Positions 16,467 to 25,833 of a stretch of DNA of 64,000 bases are shown here, piece by piece (position 1 is the stretch's first letter; each line of letters starts with the position of its first letter). The notes below the pieces were generated by a model. That model saw only the letters and a program-made list of their open reading frames with translations, did not search any database and was not told where the DNA came from. Position numbers and translations under genes: made by a program. The stretch is from CAZUZS01 sp964624795 (lineage in GTDB: Bacteria > Calditrichota > Calditrichia > RBG-13-44-9), in the NCBI GenBank assembly GCA_964624795.1, contig CAZUZS010000017.1, forward strand, positions 1 to 64,000, in the 5' to 3' direction.

Positions 16467-17744
16467 ATGCTCGACTTAAAATTTGTACGAGAGAATGCGA
16501 ACCTGGTAAAGAAAGGCATCAAAAGCAAAGGGGAAATGGGCGATGTGGACAAAATCCTGAAACTGGATTCCAGCCGCCGTAATATTCTCCAGGAAGTCGA
16601 AAAGCTGAAGCATGAACGCAATGCATTATCCCAACAGGTGAGCGAGCTGAAGAAGCAGGGAAAGTCGGCGGATGATGTAATTTCCCGGACACGGGATTTG
16701 AGCCAGGCTATCAAGGATCAGGACGAAGAGCTAAAACAGGTCGAGACCGAGCTGTTTTCCGAACTCGACCGGTTGCCCAACCTGCCGCACGCCTCCGTGC
16801 CGGCTGGAAAAGATGCATCGGACAACGTTGTGGTTCGGGCGTGGGGAAAAATCCCGGAATTCGATTTTGAGATCTCCAATCACCTAGAAATCTCGGAGCG
16901 CCTGGATATTATCGATTTCCCGAGGGGGAGCAAAATAACCGGGCGTGGATTTCCCGTCTACAAAGGGAAGGGAGCACAGTTAGAGCGTGCTTTGATCAAT
17001 TTTATGTTAGATACCCATATTCTGGAACATGGCTACAAGGAAATTTTTCCCCCATTCCTTGCAAACCGGGACAGCATGCACGGGACCGGCCAGTTACCCA
17101 AGCTTGAAGAAGACATGTATTATTGTGAGCGGGACGACCTTTTTTTAATCCCAACTGCTGAAGTGCCGGTTACCAACCTTCACCGCGATGAAATTCTGCA
17201 GGGCGATGATCTGCCGATTAAATATTGTGCATATACAGCCTGTTTCCGGCGTGAGGCCGGCTCATGGGGCAAGGATACCCGGGGATTTTTGCGGGTGCAC
17301 CAATTCAATAAGGTGGAGCTGGTTAAGATTGTTCCGGCCGGCAATTCTTATGATGAGCTGGAATCCCTTTTGGGCAATGCGTGCCGAATTCTGGAGCTTT
17401 TGGGAATCCCATACCGGGTGGTGGAACTTTGCACCGGCGATTTGAGCTTTGCCGCCGCCAAGTGCTACGACATCGAAGTGTGGTCGCCGGCCGAGGAGCG
17501 GTGGCTGGAGGCCAGCAGTTGCAGCAATTTCGAAGATTTTCAGGCGCGCCGGATGAACCTGCGTTTTCGCGCCGGCTCCGCCTCGAAGCTGGAATACCCT
17601 CACACGCTGAACGGCTCCGGAGTAGCTACCTCCCGGCTAATGGTGGCTTTGCTGGAAATTTACCAGACCGATGAAGGTTCGGTGCTGGTTCCCGAACCTT
17701 TGAAAGCATATACTGGATTTAATATCATCAAGAGAGAGGATTAA
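16467..17744 (+). CDS. serS: Seryl-tRNA synthetase
   Basis: 425 residues, the normal length. ATG preceded by GGAGA. An N-terminal antiparallel coiled coil (about 30-105) binds the tRNA-Ser long arm. The class II catalytic core shows motif 2 (FRREAGSWGKDTRG; the Gly and Trp vary among SerRS) and motif 3 (GSGVATSRLMVALLE). It charges tRNA-Ser, and the product is also the precursor of selenocysteinyl-tRNA where that exists. Short spacing to plsC (8 bases) suggests cotranscription. Confidence 0.97.
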   Translation: MLDLKFVRENANLVKKGIKSKGEMGDVDKILKLDSSRRNILQEVEKLKHERNALSQQVSELKKQGKSADDVISRTRDLSQAIKDQDEELKQVETELFSELDRLPNLPHASVPAGKDASDNVVVRAWGKIPEFDFEISNHLEISERLDIIDFPRGSKITGRGFPVYKGKGAQLERALINFMLDTHILEHGYKEIFPPFLANRDSMHGTGQLPKLEEDMYYCERDDLFLIPTAEVPVTNLHRDEILQGDDLPIKYCAYTACFRREAGSWGKDTRGFLRVHQFNKVELVKIVPAGNSYDELESLLGNACRILELLGIPYRVVELCTGDLSFAAAKCYDIEVWSPAEERWLEASSCSNFEDFQARRMNLRFRAGSASKLEYPHTLNGSGVATSRLMVALLEIYQTDEGSVLVPEPLKAYTGFNIIKRED

Positions 17745-17752
17745 GAACCGCG

Positions 17753-18466
17753 ATGTTGCGTTTTCTGCTCTTCGCGCCCATTGTAATTCTGGATACGATG
17801 GTGGCTGCCCTTCTGGTGATGTTCTTTGGAATTTTCAAAACCTATTCTGCGATCAATAATGAAGTTTACCGGCTTTGGGCCAAAATAATTGTTTTGGCGG
17901 CGGGAATAAAAATTCGGATAGAGGGGAAGGAAAATATACAGGCCGACGCTTCCTACATAATGGTTGCCAATCACCAAAGCCACATGGATATTCCGGTTTT
18001 AACAACGGCGCTTCCCCTCACACTTCGAATTATTTCCAAAAAGGAGTTGTTCCGGATTCCTTTTCTGGGCTGGGGAATGAAGGCTGCCGGTTTTCTCAAA
18101 ATCGACAGAACCAACCGGCGAAAAGCGATAGAGACTTTGAAAAAGGCTGAGCAGGTAGTCCGGCAACACCACCTGTCAATCCTGGCTTTCCCGGAAGGCA
18201 CCCGCAGCAATGATGGAAGAATCCAGGATTTTAAAAAAGGCCCCATTGTGCTGGCCATCAATACCGGCTTGCCATTGCTGCCGGTGTCGGTAAGCGGCAC
18301 GAGAAGAACTCTGCCCAAAGGAAAGCTCATAGCCCGCAGCGGAAGAGTGTTGGTCAAAATTCATTCTCCGGTGCCCACTGCAGATCTTTCATTAGAAGAT
18401 CGCAACAGCTTAGTCAGGCAAATTCAGGAAACAATAATAAATGGATTCGAAGAAAATTATGAATGA
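17753..18466 (+). CDS. plsC: 1-acyl-sn-glycerol-3-phosphate acyltransferase (PlsC family)
   Basis: 237 residues. An N-terminal membrane helix (about 8-28) is followed by the LPLAT domain with the catalytic NHQSHMD motif (HX4D) near residue 71, the glycerophosphate-binding FPEGTRSNDG near 150, and a third block GLPLLPVSVSGT. It acylates lysophosphatidic acid to phosphatidic acid at the cytoplasmic membrane. It lies between serS and upp, overlapping upp. Confidence 0.92.
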   Translation: MLRFLLFAPIVILDTMVAALLVMFFGIFKTYSAINNEVYRLWAKIIVLAAGIKIRIEGKENIQADASYIMVANHQSHMDIPVLTTALPLTLRIISKKELFRIPFLGWGMKAAGFLKIDRTNRRKAIETLKKAEQVVRQHHLSILAFPEGTRSNDGRIQDFKKGPIVLAINTGLPLLPVSVSGTRRTLPKGKLIARSGRVLVKIHSPVPTADLSLEDRNSLVRQIQETIINGFEENYE

Positions 18467-19091
18467 ATTTCCTACGCTAAATATCATTCACCATCCTCTG
18501 CTTGAGGATAAAATCGCCCGCATGAGGGACAAATCCACGCCGCCGGATGAATTCCGCCGTTTGCTAAAAGAGATCGCCGCCCTGATGACCTATGAAACCT
18601 GCCGGCATTTCGAGACAACGGAACGATCCGTTGAATCCCCACTGGAAAAAACCAGCGTTCAAATTTTGAAGAGAAATATCGCGGTAGTTCCGGTATTGCG
18701 CGCCGGCCTGGGAATGATTGATGGCGTGTTGTCAATAATACCTGAAGCGCGTATTGGGATGCTTGGATTGTACCGCAACGAGGAGACCCTCCAGCCGGTC
18801 GATTATTACCTGAATCTTCCTCAAAATCTCGATAAAATGGATGTTATCCTGGTCGATCCCATGCTGGCCACCGGGGGCAGTGCAAAGGCCGCGGCCACCA
18901 CGCTTAAGAACTATGGCGCAAAGCGCCTGACGATGATGGCTTTGATTGTTGCGCCGGAGGGTGTCCGCGTGATGCAGGAGGCACATCCCGACGTGGCGAT
19001 TTACACCGCCGTGATGGACCGCCAATTGAATGAGAAGGGCTATATTTTGCCCGGGCTGGGGGATGCCGGGGACCGCTGTTTCGGAACCTGA
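18459..19091 (+). CDS. upp: Uracil phosphoribosyltransferase
   Basis: 210 residues from ATG 18459, which overlaps the plsC stop by 8 bases; ATG 18441, six codons upstream, is the alternative. Family marks are VPVLRAGLGM, the PRPP loop VDPMLATGGSA and the C-terminal uracil-binding segment GYILPGLGDAGDRCFGT. It makes UMP from uracil and PRPP in pyrimidine salvage. No uraA-type permease is adjacent. Confidence 0.96.
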   Translation: MNEFPTLNIIHHPLLEDKIARMRDKSTPPDEFRRLLKEIAALMTYETCRHFETTERSVESPLEKTSVQILKRNIAVVPVLRAGLGMIDGVLSIIPEARIGMLGLYRNEETLQPVDYYLNLPQNLDKMDVILVDPMLATGGSAKAAATTLKNYGAKRLTMMALIVAPEGVRVMQEAHPDVAIYTAVMDRQLNEKGYILPGLGDAGDRCFGT

Positions 19092-19330
19092 TCCGCCAAA
19101 TTAATAAAGGTGGTTGCTATGGCTACTCGGGCCAGAGGCAGATTCTTTCAAATATCATTTCAATTTATTTCGCCAATCAATTCTTCGGAACACAAGAACA
19201 TAAGATAAATTTGTGTTTCTAACCGACCAGTCTTTGCGCACTGTGCAAACCCTGTCTTTCAAAAAGGGTTTTGGAGTTTTTGTTTTACTTATTAGATTGT
19301 AATTACCAGAAGAACAAGCGAGGATTCAGT

Positions 19331-20395
19331 TTGAACTTTTATGAAGGAAATAAAGAGTACCGGGTAGCTGTTGTCGGCGCTACCGGCCTGGTGGGAAGGA
19401 AGATGGTACAGGTACTGGAGGAACGCCGTTTTCCTGTTAGCGAACTGGTTCCCGTGGCATCAGAACATTCCGCGGGCAAACAAATCTTTTTCAACAATAC
19501 CGCTTACCCGGTGGTGCCATTATGCGAAGCCGCCTTTAAAGATGTTGATATTGCGCTTTTCTCTGCCGGCAAATCCGTGAGCCGTGAATTTGCGCCAATT
19601 GCCAGCAAGTTGGGAACCGTAGTGATTGATAACAGTTCGGCCTGGCGAATGGACGACCAGGTGCCACTAATCGTTCCCGAAGTCAATCCTCACGCAGCGA
19701 AACAACACGCGGGCATTATCGCCAATCCCAACTGTTCGACCATCCAAATGGTAGTCGCGCTTTTTCCATTGCATCAAGCCTTCGGAATAAAGCGAATTGT
19801 CGTGTCCACATACCAGGCGGTTAGCGGCAGCGGCAAAAGAGCAGTGCAGCAACTTGAAGACGAAATTCAAAGCGGAAAATCTGCTAATCCATCCTATCCC
19901 CACCCGATTGCATTTAACTGCCTGCCCCACATCGACGTCTTCAATTCCAACGGCTATACGCAAGAGGAAATAAAGATGATTCTCGAGACAAGAAAAATTA
20001 TGGAATTACGCAATCTGGCAATCGCCGCTACGACTGTTCGCGTTCCTGTTCGGGTGGGACATTCGGAATCAATTAATGTTGAATTTGAAAAATCTTTTGA
20101 CATGCGAGAGATTCGCGAAATTCTGGAAAAATCTCCCGGTGTAATTGTTCAGGATGAACCGGCGAATAACAGCTACCCGCAACCTCTTTTCGTGCAGGAG
20201 CGTGATGAAGTTTTTGTGGGGCGAATTCGTCGCGATGAAAGCATAAAAAACGCTATCAATCTGTGGGTAGTTGCCGATAATCTCAGGAAGGGTGCGGCAA
20301 CTAATGCAGTGCAGATTGCCGAATTATTGATAAAGCAAAATTTAGTGAGAAAATTTAATTCGAAAATTTCAAATTACGATTCTCTTACCAATTAA
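19331..20395 (+). CDS. asd: Aspartate-semialdehyde dehydrogenase
   Basis: 354 residues with a TTG start at 19331: GAGGA at 19319-19323 is well placed, and no in-frame ATG lies before the nucleotide-binding motif VAVVGATGLVGRKM. The catalytic cysteine is in ANPNCSTIQM. HIDVFNSNGYTQEE and RVPVRVGHSES are substrate-binding blocks typical of the family. It reduces aspartyl phosphate to aspartate semialdehyde, the branch point to lysine/diaminopimelate, threonine and methionine. Residues after about 335 form a short extra tail. No lysine riboswitch was recognised in the 240 bases upstream. Confidence 0.95.
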   Translation: MNFYEGNKEYRVAVVGATGLVGRKMVQVLEERRFPVSELVPVASEHSAGKQIFFNNTAYPVVPLCEAAFKDVDIALFSAGKSVSREFAPIASKLGTVVIDNSSAWRMDDQVPLIVPEVNPHAAKQHAGIIANPNCSTIQMVVALFPLHQAFGIKRIVVSTYQAVSGSGKRAVQQLEDEIQSGKSANPSYPHPIAFNCLPHIDVFNSNGYTQEEIKMILETRKIMELRNLAIAATTVRVPVRVGHSESINVEFEKSFDMREIREILEKSPGVIVQDEPANNSYPQPLFVQERDEVFVGRIRRDESIKNAINLWVVADNLRKGAATNAVQIAELLIKQNLVRKFNSKISNYDSLTN

Positions 20396-20410
20396 GGAAT
20401 AGTTGATCCT

Positions 20411-21181
20411 TTGAAGGCACAGCAACTTCCGGATAAATTAATGTCCGGCGCCGAACCATTGTTTATTGAAGGGAATGAAACAGGATTCCTTTTCATCCAT
20501 GGATTTACAGCCGCGCCGTATGAAGGACGTGAAATAGCGAAGCGGCTTTATGACGAATTGGGCTATACTGTGGCGGTACCGTTGCTGCCAGGTCATGGTA
20601 CCACCCCTGAAGATATGAAGAGCATTGAATGGATGGACTGGTATCTTTTTGTTCGGGACCAGTATTTCGATTTGAAAAAGCATTGTTCTCGCATAATTGT
20701 GTGTGGGCAGAGTATGGGCGGAGCACTGGCGCTGCACTTGGCTTCGCATCACCCGGTAGATGCAGTTGTCACTCTGGCTGCCGCTGTTTTTCTTAAGGAT
20801 TGGCGGCTAAAACTGCTCCCGGTAGCCCGACATCTAATTACTTATCAGCACAAATCAAAAGGGCCGGATATAAAGAATAAAGCCCTCAAATCGCAGGTCC
20901 CTTCTTATCCCAAGTATCCCGTTAAAAGCGTCGATCAGCTACTGGGATTAGTGGAGCATACCCGGCAGGACCTGGCCGAAGTCACCGCACCCATTTTGCT
21001 GGTGCACTCGCGCAACGACCGCACAGTTCATTTCGACAACATGCAGTATATTTACGATCACGTTGCTTCTCCACGGAAGGAAAAGCTCGTTCTGGAAAAT
21101 TCCTACCACGTCATCAGCATCGATTTCGATAAAGACCTCGTTTATGAATCAATCGCGGGGTTTGTCAAGGATATATTATAG
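20411..21181 (+). CDS. Alpha/beta hydrolase, carboxylesterase or monoacylglycerol lipase type
   Basis: 256 residues with a TTG start; ATG 20441 is an alternative and neither has a strong ribosome site (AAGGA lies 12 bases before the TTG). The Est30-like fold is clear: FIHGFTAAP (oxyanion), GHGTTPEDM, nucleophile elbow GQSMGG, acid in LLVHSRNDRTV and His in ENSYHVISID. It is cytoplasmic, with no signal peptide. The family cleaves short-chain or monoacyl esters; the physiological substrate is unknown. Starts 15 bases after asd and probably shares its transcript. Confidence 0.85.
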   Translation: MKAQQLPDKLMSGAEPLFIEGNETGFLFIHGFTAAPYEGREIAKRLYDELGYTVAVPLLPGHGTTPEDMKSIEWMDWYLFVRDQYFDLKKHCSRIIVCGQSMGGALALHLASHHPVDAVVTLAAAVFLKDWRLKLLPVARHLITYQHKSKGPDIKNKALKSQVPSYPKYPVKSVDQLLGLVEHTRQDLAEVTAPILLVHSRNDRTVHFDNMQYIYDHVASPRKEKLVLENSYHVISIDFDKDLVYESIAGFVKDIL

Positions 21182-21222
21182 CGCCGCTGTCGCTGTCAGC
21201 GAAATAAGTTCAAGGAGGTAAA

Positions 21223-24200
21223 ATGATACGTTCCATTGTTACAGTTCTGCTCCTTTGTGTTGCGTCAGTATTTTCCGCAAATTATATCACACTTAATGGG
21301 GAAATCTCCCAACCGAAGATCACAATTCTGAATTCGGACCTCACGCAAATTCGGGTGAAGATTGATTTTCCGGGTTTTTACATGCAGGATACCGTAAGAG
21401 AAGGAATCACGTTCCAACAAGTTACTATGCCGAAAACCGGTGTCACCATAGATGAGGGGCTGCCGCAGGTGCCGCAGACAGTTCAACTGGTGGGCATTGA
21501 AACAACCGGCAAATATGAAGTGAGCCTGGTCTCGGCAGACTTTGTAAATTTTCAAAATGTCAATATTTTTCCCGCGCAGCCTCAGCCCACTCGCCAGGGT
21601 CAAATGCTCCCATGGACGATGAATTCTGAAATCTATGAAACCAACGCCTGGTATCCGTCAAATCCCGTTACAAAGAACGACGAAGCTGTTTTGCGGGATT
21701 ACCGCGTTCTCCCGGCCAGTATTTACCCGGTCCGGTTTAATCCGGTGAAGAAGACAATTGAAGTCGCCAAATCGATTGTATTTGATGTACGCAAGGTTGC
21801 TTCCTTTGGAGTGAATGAGTTAACACCGGCTTTAAGCGAGTCGCCAGCATTCAGCGCACTTTACAAATCTTTCATCATTAATTACCGGGATTTACAGAAT
21901 TCCCGGACGCCGGGTATCAATGGTCTCCCGGACATGCTTATCATTACCCACGACAGCTACTATGATGAGGTTCTTCCATTTGCGCGCTGGAAAAACCAGA
22001 AGGGCGTCTTCACACAGATAGTAAAAACCTCGGACATTTCCGCAAATCCGACTAATACGCAAATCAAGAATTTTATTCAGAATTATTATGATAATGCCAC
22101 CGATAAGCCGGATTACCTGCTGATTGTGGGAGATGTCACTGGTTCCGCGGCTGTGCCTTGGTTCCAGGTGGGACCCGACATGAGCGACATGCCTTACTAT
22201 TTCCTGGCCGGGAACGATATTCTTCCGGATATTTCCGGTGGGAGAATTTCGGTACAGACACCGGCAGAAGCCAACCGGGTGTTTACCAAACTCATCCGGT
22301 ACGAGAAAAATCCCTATCTAACTGATCCGAACTGGTTCCATTCAGCGTTGGTTATTAACAGCAGTGACTTCCAGGATCCGAGTGCAGGCGACTGGGCTGC
22401 CCGGCATTTTACAGATTATGGCTACGATCCTATTCACCATTTGGGTGCTAACCTCGGAAATGCAACGGTTGCAAATGTTTATAATGCCGTGAATGGAGGG
22501 ATCAGCTATGTCTATTATATCGGCCATGGGGCACCTACATACTGGGTAACTACCGGTTTTTCGATAACTCACATTCCGGTCCTGACAAATGGTGAAATGC
22601 AGCCTGTAATTTCCAGCGTAGCATGCAATAACGCTGATTTGGATGAACCCAATGATGTGTTTGCAGAAGTGTGGCTCAAGAATAACGTGAACAATGGATC
22701 GGTTGGCATTATGGCATTCACCGAGAGTTGTGCTGTTTACGAGACCGACACTCTTGCAAGGGGAATGGTCCGGGCCGTACTTTCCGATACCATCACAGCG
22801 TTTGGGAACATCATCGACTATGGGCGTCTGCACATGTTCCAGTCTTATGGACAATCTTGCAGCGAACCCATGCATCAGTCGTTATTGGTAGGCGAGCCGG
22901 AACTGCAGGTTTGGACCCGCACCCCGCAGACCCTGACGGTGAATGCACCGGCGGCGGCGTTTCTCAATATTCCTTTTGTCGTTCAGGTTTCCGATCCCCA
23001 GGGACCGTTGGCTGGGGCGATGGTTTGTTATTGGGATAGTCTCGGCGATATGAATCGCGGCTACACCGATGCCAATGGCGAATATACCGTGGATCACGGC
23101 GTCGCGACACCGGTCACGGGGATGCTGACGGTAACCGGGCACAACAAAATCCCTTACCAAACGCCCATCGAGGTTCTGCCGCCGCAGGGTCCGTATGTGA
23201 TGGTGCAAAATCTGCTGCCGATGGATTCGCTCGGCAATGGCAATGGGATTGTCGAAAGCGGCGAACAGATTGCCTTCAAGCTGACTCTCGAAAACATCGG
23301 TGTAGATCCCGCGGACAGCGTGTGGGTGACAGTTTCTTCGCCCGACACAAATATCTCAATCATGCAAAATACCTCTAATTTCGGCAGCCTTTCTGCCGGT
23401 GCTTCATTAACCGCAGGTGAGTTTGAGATTGAGGTTTCCCCGAAATGCCCCCATCTATATTCCATTCCGATACAGATGGAAATCAGCGCAAGCGGTGGGA
23501 ATTTGTGGAACCAGCAACGGTTCATCCAGGTTCGCGGGGGCGCCCGAATTGAACTCGCCCAACAATCGATAAACTTTCCGAATACTTTTTTAAATTTCAC
23601 CTCACAACAGGAAATGACAATCCGGAATGCCGGTCCCGATACGCTTAGGGTGACCGATATTGTATCGGACATACCGCAATTCTCTGCCCAACCGGTTGAG
23701 TTTTTTGTTGCACCGGGCTCGCAAAGGAGTATCACAATCAGCTTTACACCGGACAGCACCCGGGCTTTCAGCGGAATGCTCACGGTGATCAACAATGACC
23801 CGATGAACTTTGTCACAACCTTCAGTGCCGGTGGCAGCGGAATATTTGCCCCGGATATCAGCACTGAGCCCGACAGCATTCCGGTTCTCGCGTTGATTAC
23901 CGATTCGCTCACAAAGCAATTGCGGATCCGAAATAACGGTCTGGGAAATCTGGATTTTTCGGCTCAGGTGAGCGGTTACGATCCTCATGGAACGCTATTC
24001 AATGATGGAAGCGGCGGGGCCGATAATTATGGTCACATTTGGATTGACAGCGATGAGTCTGGCGGTCCGACATTCAACTGGGTTGATATTTCAACCTCCG
24101 GGAATCTGTTGCCATTAACCGGCAATAACGCAATATCGAATCCACAGAATATCGGATTTTCATTTCCTTATTATGGAACGGATTATGGCCAGTTGAGAGT

Positions 24201-25080
24201 TTGTACGAATGGCTGGATAAGCTTTTCCACATATTCGGTTGCATACAACAACTTCTCCCTGCCCAATACGTTGGCCCCCCGCTCAATGATCGCTCTCCTC
24301 TGGGACGATCTGCTTATGAATAACGATTCACAAGTGTTTACCGAAAATCAGGGCAACCGGTTTGTGATCATGTACAATGACATGTACCGGGTTACCGGCG
24401 AGGGCCCCTACAATTTCGAACTGATACTTTATGACAATGGAAATATAGTCCTGCAGTACATGTCGCTTCAAAATCCGTTGCACGATTACACCGTTGGAAT
24501 TCAGAATCAGGACGCGACAGACGGTCTGACGGTTGCGTATAATTCAGCATATTTACATGACAGCCTGGCCGTTTTGATAAGCAAACATAGCTGGCTCTCG
24601 GTAGAGCCGCTGGCTGGGAGTGTGTCAGCCCAGGGATACCTTGATTTATTATTGACAGTGAAAACAAACAGTTTTCCATTGGGAGATTTTTATGCCAGCA
24701 TTCAGATCGAGAGCAACGACCCCGATGAACCGATCATCTATGTGCCGGTGCATTTAACAACAAGTCTCACCGGAATTGATGGGCAACAGGAGATTATTCC
24801 CTCCAACCTGCAGCTCGCCCAAAACTACCCAAACCCCTTCAACCCTTCAACGACAATAGAATACGGACTGCCTTTGCAGCAGCAAGTGGAAATCACCATT
24901 TTTAATCTGTTGGGGCAAAAGGTAAGAACGCTGTTTAACGGAGTTCAGCACGCCGGAATGCACAAAGTTGTTTGGGACGGAATAAATCAAAACGGGACAA
25001 CAGTGGGCTCGGGAATTTATGTTTACAAATTAATGACCCCTGAGAAATCCATCGTTCGAAAAATGATATTTATGAAATAA
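21223..25080 (+). CDS. Secreted gingipain-family (peptidase C25) cysteine protease with type IX sorting domain
   Basis: 1285 residues with a signal peptide (about 1-19) and GGAGG before the ATG. A propeptide of about 220 residues precedes the C25 domain (about 230-560). The catalytic pair is visible as YYIGHG (His435) and SVACNN (Cys468), 33 residues apart, the same spacing as His211 and Cys244 of gingipain RgpB. Ig-like and ASPM/SPD-2-like beta domains follow (about 570-1190). The C-terminus is a sorting domain (NYPNPFNPSTTIEYGL, then RKMIFMK). It is likely a surface or secreted endopeptidase, possibly used to feed on protein. The P1 preference cannot be told. It is a single gene closed by a strong terminator. 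Confidence 0.9.
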   Translation: MIRSIVTVLLLCVASVFSANYITLNGEISQPKITILNSDLTQIRVKIDFPGFYMQDTVREGITFQQVTMPKTGVTIDEGLPQVPQTVQLVGIETTGKYEVSLVSADFVNFQNVNIFPAQPQPTRQGQMLPWTMNSEIYETNAWYPSNPVTKNDEAVLRDYRVLPASIYPVRFNPVKKTIEVAKSIVFDVRKVASFGVNELTPALSESPAFSALYKSFIINYRDLQNSRTPGINGLPDMLIITHDSYYDEVLPFARWKNQKGVFTQIVKTSDISANPTNTQIKNFIQNYYDNATDKPDYLLIVGDVTGSAAVPWFQVGPDMSDMPYYFLAGNDILPDISGGRISVQTPAEANRVFTKLIRYEKNPYLTDPNWFHSALVINSSDFQDPSAGDWAARHFTDYGYDPIHHLGANLGNATVANVYNAVNGGISYVYYIGHGAPTYWVTTGFSITHIPVLTNGEMQPVISSVACNNADLDEPNDVFAEVWLKNNVNNGSVGIMAFTESCAVYETDTLARGMVRAVLSDTITAFGNIIDYGRLHMFQSYGQSCSEPMHQSLLVGEPELQVWTRTPQTLTVNAPAAAFLNIPFVVQVSDPQGPLAGAMVCYWDSLGDMNRGYTDANGEYTVDHGVATPVTGMLTVTGHNKIPYQTPIEVLPPQGPYVMVQNLLPMDSLGNGNGIVESGEQIAFKLTLENIGVDPADSVWVTVSSPDTNISIMQNTSNFGSLSAGASLTAGEFEIEVSPKCPHLYSIPIQMEISASGGNLWNQQRFIQVRGGARIELAQQSINFPNTFLNFTSQQEMTIRNAGPDTLRVTDIVSDIPQFSAQPVEFFVAPGSQRSITISFTPDSTRAFSGMLTVINNDPMNFVTTFSAGGSGIFAPDISTEPDSIPVLALITDSLTKQLRIRNNGLGNLDFSAQVSGYDPHGTLFNDGSGGADNYGHIWIDSDESGGPTFNWVDISTSGNLLPLTGNNAISNPQNIGFSFPYYGTDYGQLRVCTNGWISFSTYSVAYNNFSLPNTLAPRSMIALLWDDLLMNNDSQVFTENQGNRFVIMYNDMYRVTGEGPYNFELILYDNGNIVLQYMSLQNPLHDYTVGIQNQDATDGLTVAYNSAYLHDSLAVLISKHSWLSVEPLAGSVSAQGYLDLLLTVKTNSFPLGDFYASIQIESNDPDEPIIYVPVHLTTSLTGIDGQQEIIPSNLQLAQNYPNPFNPSTTIEYGLPLQQQVEITIFNLLGQKVRTLFNGVQHAGMHKVVWDGINQNGTTVGSGIYVYKLMTPEKSIVRKMIFMK

Positions 25081-25104
25081 TTCAAATTCAGGGATTCCTT
25101 CATG

Positions 25105-25139
25105 AAAAAATCCGGCACCTGGATGCCGGATTTTTTTTT
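25105..25139 (+). terminator. Rho-independent terminator of the C25 protease gene
   Basis: Stem AAAATCCGGCA (25107-25117) pairs with TGCCGGATTTT (25124-25134) around a 6-base loop, ending in nine T. It lies 25 bases past the stop. Confidence 0.93.
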
Positions 25140-25140
25140 G

Positions 25141-25833
25141 CCTGGTTGAATACAAATGGTTGCCATTTGAGATTCATCTATCAATAAACATGAAGAAAAT
25201 TTTCAGGGGGACATCCTGTAACTTTATTTCGCCGAACCCCTGGCCTTCTTCATCTTTATCTTGACTTTTAACTTCAGCTTCACCGAAGATCCCTCCTTTA
25301 TTTTTCAAATGCATCATCAATATATATTCTCAATACGCCACCGACTGTGTAGCAGATCAATAAATACAAATATTATGCTAAAAATGTTTCATAATTTGAA
25401 ATTTGCACAATCCGTTAAAATACAATTGGTTGCATCTATATGAAAATCTTCTGATGTGCTGTAAATCAAATTTTTTGTGCAAAGATTCGACAGTCAAATG
25501 TGCAATTCCGGATCATTTTCATCTCTCCCGGAAAGGAAATGCAACTTTGCACTTTTTATTCTATCCGATTTTATACATCACCCGGACGGTACCACAAAAG
25601 TGCAAAATAGGCAGCAGAGGAGTTAGTGCGAAAATAGCGGAAGGCAGAACACGGTATTTTATTGAAAAAGCGGGGTAGTATGTCTTTCCCAATTTCATCA
25701 GTTTTGAAGTTTGGCGGCCATAAAATCTGTCTTGCATCTTTATCTCAATTGATCTATATTTTTTTCATTAATGCCGGCAGAACAGGGAAAGCGGTATTTA
25801 CTGTAGAAATCATCATAAAGAAAATATGTGACC
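25141..25833. other. Long AT-rich intergenic region with clustered GTGCAA/TTGCAC hexamers
   Basis: About 690 bases with no supportable gene on either strand. Five exact copies of GTGCAA or its complement occur at 25403, 25477, 25500, 25547 and 25600. Two of them are parts of an 11-bp inverted repeat (TTTGCACTTTT at 25546-25556, AAAAGTGCAAA at 25596-25606). The region leads into the diguanylate cyclase gene and may carry its regulatory sites. Confidence 0.4.

Noticed and set aside
19247..19281. Possible terminator between upp and asd (AAACCCT with AGGGTTT)
   Set aside because: Only a 7-bp weak stem with an 11-base loop and an interrupted T tract; too weak to call.
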